A stretch of 64,000 nt of DNA from Silene latifolia (taxonomy: Eukaryota > Streptophyta > Magnoliopsida > Caryophyllales > Caryophyllaceae). The notes beneath the pieces were generated by a model. It worked only from the letters and a program-made list of their open reading frames with translations. It did not search any database and had not been told where the DNA came from. The number at the start of each line of letters is the position of its first letter. Within the stretch, counting starts at the first letter, position 1. Below are positions 58,502 through 64,000 of the stretch, one piece after another. The stretch lies in assembly GCF_048544455.1 (NCBI RefSeq), contig NC_133536.1, positions 30,258,152 to 30,322,151 on the forward strand. The letters are read 5' to 3'. Both the position numbers and the translations under genes were made by a program.

Positions 58502-59728
58502 TGTTGATCATGATGATCACATGTTTAAATCTCATTATATAGAATACAATTGGGAAGTAATTTTGTTACTGTCAACTGGTCAACATATATCGGTAATGAT
58601 TGGCTGACTAGAGTTTGACATTACTGTCGTGTGACGGTGGTGATCAGTTGACCCCCTAGGTCATACCTAAAGGACAACACTCTTAATTGATTATTTAATT
58701 AATTGTATAACGTTGCGAGTTAATTAAATTACTTGAAAATTGACGGACGATTTTGGAAGTAAAATTTACGTATCAAATTGAAATGTGATTAAATGAGATA
58801 CGGTCTGAGTAATTAAATTGTATAATTACTCGGATGAAATAAATTGTTTAATGTAACAATTAAATTTGAATGAATTGTTATAAATACAATCTGTTGTGAT
58901 TTATAAATGGTAAAATATTTTGGCACAAGTAATTATGAAATTACTAAGTCGATTTTTGTATGTGACGTATTTTTATTAATACGTTGATTTTTAATATGTT
59001 AAAAATTACATAACAAATTTATGTTACATGTGACATGTTACATATTGAGAAATTGACAAAATAATATGGACTCCATATTATGATTATACCGAAATTAGTG
59101 GGGTATTAGGTTAATATTGTGTTGATTAATTTATTAAGTAAACATAATGATTACCTAATGGTCTAGCCATGCAAGCCTATGAACATTGTTAAGAGCAACA
59201 ATTTCATGCATTGGCTCACCCATAAAGCCCCCCTCCACCCGGTTTTTGATGACAAAAACCATCATTGGTTTTTCATCTAATTTTACCTAATATTACACTA
59301 AAATGTGTTAGTGAATTTATTCATTCACATCATCCAAAATACAATTTTAGAGAGAATAAAAATCCTCCTCTCTTTCTCTCTAAAACCGAAATATTCAAAG
59401 TGTGAAAAATATTTTGGTTCAATTTTCTACTTGATTAATATTATACTAGTATTTGTAATATTAATTAAATTAAGAGAAAGCCTTGGGTATAAAGCTTAGG
59501 AAGAGATCTTATACTTAGATCTTGTTCATCCATAAGGGAAAGCTCAAGATCAAAAGAGAAAGGTGATCTCTTTTGTGCCCTAATAACCGAAAATCACCAA
59601 TGTAAGGACATGATTTCTCTTCTATTTTATTATTGTTTGCATGCATAAAATCCGCATTTAATTTTATGACAAATTAATTATGACATATATGAGTATGTTA
59701 GTATGTATATGAATCTTCATTTCCTTCA
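58502..59728 (+). repeat. Copia 5' LTR
   Basis: 1227 bp from TGTTGATCA to TTTCCTTCA, bounded on the right by the primer site. The partner LTR is outside the window. Confidence 0.78.
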
Positions 59729-59730
59729 AT

Positions 59731-59744
59731 CGGTATCAAGAGCC
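59731..59744 (+). other. Copia primer-binding site
   Basis: cggtatcaagagcc, a variant of the tRNA-iMet complement, two bases after the LTR. Confidence 0.8.
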
Positions 59745-61984
59745 ACGGTTGTTTGCATGCAAATTGGTTAAAAGTTTTTCCGAGTTATAAGAATAACAAA
59801 TAAAACTTGTAAAATTTGTGTTATTATGATATATCACGAAATTATTACATGCATGTTAATATTTCTGGTCCTAAAATGTTTTAGGATATTTTGGTTAATT
59901 TTTCGGATTTTTATTGTTCATAATTTACAATAATGGCATTTAAATATGATTTTATGAGTAAAAATGTCATTTTTGGTCTAAAATTAGCTATACTTCGAAT
60001 TTTCACTTGTTTTTGGATATGTTGTCACATATATTATTTTGCGATAACCTGTAAATTTTCATAATTTTGGGACTTGTTATGCTCGAAAAATGATTTTTTC
60101 ATTATTAAATTCGGATTTAGGTGAAAAATAGGTTAATATGAGTTTAATTTCGAATCTGGTCATAGAAAATTAATATGTTGTCACATGCAATTTTACAAGA
60201 TGTGTGTAAAATAATTGGCTATAAAGAAGTCTTTTTGCATGATTTTTCAATTTTTGAAGAAAAATAGCATAAATAGTGACATTATTAGTGGAAAATTAAT
60301 AAAACATAATCTATGACTTAGGAAAAATGTGTAATGTTGCATTTTATTATCTTTTTCAGATCTAAAATAGAAAAGTTAGTGAAAATAAGTTTTCCATGTT
60401 TTTTTGATTATTTTATTAAAAATCGATAAACCGCAACATTGTTTTTCCGGAAAAATTTCGAAATTTTTAACCTAAGATTTTGAACATTATGAGTGTCATG
60501 GACTTTTTCCAGAATGTTCATGAGTTTAAATTTCAAATTTTGAATTTATTTGAAATTTTGTGACTTATTTGAAGTTTAATAGCTTATTTTGCAATTTTTA
60601 ATCCATTTATGAACAATTTTATAAAATATGGGTTAATTATGGTCAAATTATTAGTGAAGACTATATTTTGAGTCCTAAGAGGTTAGGGTAATTAACTTAT
60701 GCATAAATATGAGTTTATGTATTTTTGTGATTATAAAAATGTTGAAATCACGCAAATCCGTAAAAACCGAGTAATATACGATATTGGCTAATTAAAAGGC
60801 GATTTAGCGTAAAATTGAGCATGTTCATACATATTATAGTGCTGCATTTTCTTTATGATTGTCATAATTTTTATTTATGTAATTTTTGAATTATGTAATT
60901 TTGCTTAGTATGGCCTTAGATTTAATTGGTATTTCCCGAAATGTATGGGAATATCGATTCGGTTGTAATTTTTATTGTGATCTCGTATCACCGTTTTGTA
61001 ATTTAATAGATTTATTTTATTTTAGTTACAAATGTATAATAGGAAATTATGTAATTTATTATGTAATTTTATTCATTCCGGAGTTCCCAAAGACGGATTT
61101 CTTCAAGAATGGCGATACATAAAGACGGTGTTACCTAGAGATGCGTGCCACAACCGAAGTTCAAGGGACCAATGGAGTTGGTTTCCGAATATGTAATAGT
61201 TAAATAGTTTTTCTTTTTAGGAAGGCCATACTAGGATTTATTTACTTTTATGCTTGCATTTTATTTTATGTCACATGCATCGCTAAATCGCCATAACTAA
61301 ACATGCATTGTCTTATCGAGTTTATCGACCGTGTCAAATATAATTATCGTAGTTCACCGCTTTAGTTCACTTAAAATGTGATAGATAATAATTTGACATG
61401 ACCTCTCGCTAAAACAATTAATTGAGACATAGCCTTACCAAAGAGTAGAAACCATGAAAACCTATTTCGTGAGGGAGTGCACTCGGCCACACCGGGGTAC
61501 AAACCTTGTTACGTAGGGGAAGTGGGTGATAAATGTCTATCCACCGAATTCATGTTGATGAGGGTTTCATCGGCCACACCGTGCCCAAGTTAATGTGGGT
61601 TTGGATCATGGACACATTTATTCGAAATTTGGATTGAACTCAACAAAAGTTTTTCGATAAGGGTTTTATCGGCCACACCGTCCCCTTGTTGAATGTGTTT
61701 TGGGCTATAGATAAATGTTAATGTAATATTATCGACCAAGAGTTCTAAAAGTAGAATCGATTAAAACGTTAATCCACCGAGTTATATTGATGAGGGTTTC
61801 ATCGGCCACACCGTGCCCAAATTGATATGAATTTGGGTCTTGGAATCATTTATCTAGTTGGGTAGAGGTCACTAGAAAAATGCATAAAACTTGTTTAAAT
61901 CATACATTTTTACGAGTATTATTAAAACGACAATTGTTTTACTCCTTATATTTTGTTTTCTAGACCACTTCTTTTTCATAACAA
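59745..61984 (+). other. Long copia leader with repeated cggccacaccg boxes
   Basis: About 2.2 kb without a supported ORF. At 61440-61860 a box (gtttcatcggccacaccgtg with variants) occurs four times, each followed by a similar tail (cccaa...ttgggt...atttat). A short ORF at 60886-61122 shows no motif. Confidence 0.65.
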
Positions 61985-62860
61985 ATGGCAACATCAACAC
62001 CAACTCCTAATGCTACACCACTCGCTAGTTCGTCTTGGCTCCGATCCTTTATGGATCGATGTAAACTTGAAAAGAATGGGTCAAGTTTCTCCGAATGGGA
62101 TGCCCAACTCAAATTAGCCGCCGAAGGTGACGACAAGCTTCGTTACCTTACCGAGGCCTCTCCACCCGAACCCTCCACTAGGTCCACCGCGGCCACTAGG
62201 GAAGCCTATGAGACTTACCAAAAGGAGTCCGCCGCAATGAAAAATGTCTTGATATTTGCGATGGAGGCGGACCTCCAAAGGAGAGCCTTCAAAATGGGCA
62301 ATGCTAATGAGATTTACTCCAAACTTATGACCATGTTTTCACAAACTCCGCGGATCGTCCAATATGAGGCGGCCGCGGCATTCTTTGATCTCGACTTCAA
62401 AGAGGGCCAAAAGGTTAGCCCTCATGTGCTCAAACTCATGGAGCTTGTCGAGACCTTGAAAATTCAAAAGGTTGAGATCCCCAAAGAACTCATCGTAGAT
62501 AGGATTCTACACTCCTTGTCCAAAGTCAAGGCATATGTGCAATTCCGGGTGAATTTCAACATGCAAGACAAGGATGTGTCTCTTGAGGAGTTACACAAGT
62601 TACTTGTGCAAGCCGAGAGGGACATGGGGTTAAATGTGAACCCTCCCAAGGATGTGCTTAACATAAGCACAAAGAGTAAGGGCAAGAAGCAAGCTCCCAC
62701 ATTCACCAAAGCTAAGTCTTGTGAAGCTAGCACCTCCAAAGTCAAGAAGGGTCCTCTTGATAAGTGCCATTATTGTAATGGCATGGGTCATTGGAAAAGA
62801 AATTGTTCCAAATACCTTGGTGATATCAAAGCTGGAAAGATCACTCCAGTAGGTAAATGA
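61985..62860 (+). CDS. Copia gag polyprotein
   Basis: Intact 291-codon ORF. The N-terminal SSWLRSFMDRCKLEKNGSSF is the copia gag-type opening, followed by a capsid-like helical domain (YSKLMTMFSQTPRIVQYEAA, FDLDFKEGQKVSPHVLKLME, IPKELIVDRILHSLSKVKAY). A Lys-rich linker and one CCHC zinc knuckle (CHYCNGMGHWKRNC, about residues 259-272) follow. It packages element RNA in virus-like particles. A possible intron at 62853-62944 would replace the last codons. No nonsense codon, unlike almost every other frame in the window, so this element is probably young. Confidence 0.9.
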   Translation: MATSTPTPNATPLASSSWLRSFMDRCKLEKNGSSFSEWDAQLKLAAEGDDKLRYLTEASPPEPSTRSTAATREAYETYQKESAAMKNVLIFAMEADLQRRAFKMGNANEIYSKLMTMFSQTPRIVQYEAAAAFFDLDFKEGQKVSPHVLKLMELVETLKIQKVEIPKELIVDRILHSLSKVKAYVQFRVNFNMQDKDVSLEELHKLLVQAERDMGLNVNPPKDVLNISTKSKGKKQAPTFTKAKSCEASTSKVKKGPLDKCHYCNGMGHWKRNCSKYLGDIKAGKITPVGK

Positions 62861-62944
62861 CTATCCTTCTTTTATGTTTCAAATTCAACTATGGTAATAT
62901 GATGCAAAGTTGTGATAATGTATCTCCCTTTTTATTGTAAATAG
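62853..62944 (+). other. Candidate intron at the gag 3' end
   Basis: Donor AG/GTAAAT at 62853 and acceptor GTAAATAG ending at 62944. Splicing joins PVG to PPPSKDKGKEKQA and a TGA at 62986-62988, a basic tail typical of copia gag. The unspliced frame stops after PVGK. Confidence 0.5.
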
Positions 62945-62988
62945 GGCCTCCACCAAGCAAAGACAAGGGAAAAGAAAAACAAGCATGA

Positions 62989-64000
62989 GAAACCATGGAG
63001 AAGCTAAGGATAGCTTTTATGGAGCTTTGTTTTTCATTGTCTTATTTTAAGTAATGTTTTGGATTTTAGAACTTTAAGTTTCCGTGTTCGACATGGAAAA
63101 GTATTTTGGATAATGAGTTGTATTTTGGGTGATGGTGACTTGGTTTGCAACCCAAGTCACCCGTTTTATCATTTATCCTTTTAATGTTCTAAAATTCATC
63201 TTTAATGCTTGCGTTTTGAAACATAAGATCATTCACTTAAAGTGATCTAATAGACAAATATAATGACGGGTTTCATTATATGTCCACATGCTTAAGGCAT
63301 GTGTATGATCATTTATAAAGTGATTTTTAGTCTATGAACTCTCTTAAAGGAATGTCAATCACCAAGAACTCATATGAAATCAATAACAATTAGTCAACCT
63401 ATGAGATAGTTCTCCTTATACTTCAACATCATTAATTTGTGTCTCATATGCTATCTTTGAATCTATAGTGTATTTATTCTAAAGATAGAGTGGGAGAAAA
63501 ATGAGGACACAACACACAAGGCAAGATAAAATTGTGTACTTGTGTATATAAAGATCTACGCAAAAGAGAATGATTTGAGTGAAGGTATATTTATTTACAT
63601 AGTATGCCGAATAGATGAGATCTATGGTCTCAAGTTAATTCTATATGACTAAAGAGACCAAGTGTAGTTAACATAAGAGTATATCCTCAAGATAACTACA
63701 CGAGGAGACCAAAAGAAGTTTTGGAATAAAATGACTAATGTAAAGTCTTAACAAGTTTTTGACTAAGTTGATGAAACATTTGACCAATAGTTTCAACCTT
63801 GAGATTTACTTAAGAGCCTAAATGAATTAAAGTAACATCCTAGTAATAAGCGACATTTATGACTAGAGGTTACAAGATTTGATATACCGATATCCTCAAT
63901 TGCTAAAAGTTAAACCATACAAATGTCATTGCTTAACCTCCCTATGAAATGGTTAAATCTCCTTCCAAAAGGGTATTTGCGAAGGACGTATTCTAGATAT
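62989..64000. other. Copia sequence after gag, no pol seen
   Basis: No protease, integrase or RT motif in any frame. AT-rich, with frequent stops. Either a non-autonomous (gag-only) element or a decayed pol. Confidence 0.5.

Larger units (their letters stand above)
58502..64000 (+). mobile_element. Ty1/copia element, 3' part outside window
   Basis: Starts TGTTGATCATGATG at 58502 inside the hAT transposase. The 5' LTR runs to 59728, followed by a primer site (CGGTATCAAGAGCC) at 59731. A long leader and an intact gag (61985) follow. No pol motif is seen up to 64000. The left flank acgac (58497-58501) is the candidate target duplication. Confidence 0.85.

Overview
This window is repetitive plant nuclear DNA. 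It holds nested LTR retrotransposons, DNA transposons and MITEs, with eukaryotic GT-AG introns and no recognisable host gene, rRNA, tRNA or CRISPR array. The element families (Tat and Athila Ty3/gypsy, Ty1/copia, TRIM, MULE, hAT, PIF/Harbinger, Stowaway-like) point to an angiosperm. A caryophyllid eudicot is my guess from the general look of the repeats and is not proven.

Layout. 1-3118 is the right part of a minus-strand copia-like non-autonomous element whose left end lies outside the window. 3119-29845 is a plus-strand Tat-type gypsy element: decayed protease, RT, RNase H and integrase, then two antisense intron-containing ORFs, then its 3' LTR. It is interrupted by a 987-bp solo LTR (6455-7441, TSD ggcta) and by an 11-kb minus-strand Athila-like element (8903-19922) that has gag-protease and an ORF1-like gene but no RT or integrase. 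The Tat element ends inside an older minus-strand Tat element (29846-40757). That older element is also split by a minus-strand 7.6-kb LTR element (30446-38011, TSD ctgag) with an ORF1-like gene and no gag-pol. From 40758 onward there are a TIR-flanked element carrying a three-LTR TRIM (42022-42911, TSD attaa), a Harbinger remnant with two MITEs (44370-46746), a complete-ended MULE (47207-51955, 9-bp TSD) with a dead transposase and an intact antisense GRF zinc-finger ORF, an Athila-like LTR (about 53600-54792), a LINE RNase H fragment, a hAT transposase remnant (57036-58501) cut by a copia element, and that copia element (58502 to the end) with an intact gag.

The main discovery candidate is a promoter design shared by unrelated retroelements. 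In four LTR families a cluster of short CpG-rich palindromic or inverted-repeat motifs lies about 20-150 bp upstream of a TATA box. The motif is different in each family. In three of them the family motif recurs inside the element in front of an accessory non-gag-pol gene: the ORF1-like gene of the Athila-like element, the ORF1-like gene of the 30446-38011 element (with a spliced 5' leader), and both antisense genes of the Tat element. This suggests that each family uses one private cis-code to co-regulate its LTR and its accessory genes, possibly read by the accessory protein itself, by analogy with VANC anti-silencing proteins.

Nearly all coding regions are pseudogenes, and many of their stops look like C-to-T changes (TGG to TGA, CAG to TAG, CGA to TGA), as expected of methylated transposon DNA. 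Coordinates of LTR ends, introns and stops were read by eye. Family names rest on recognised motifs, not on database searches.
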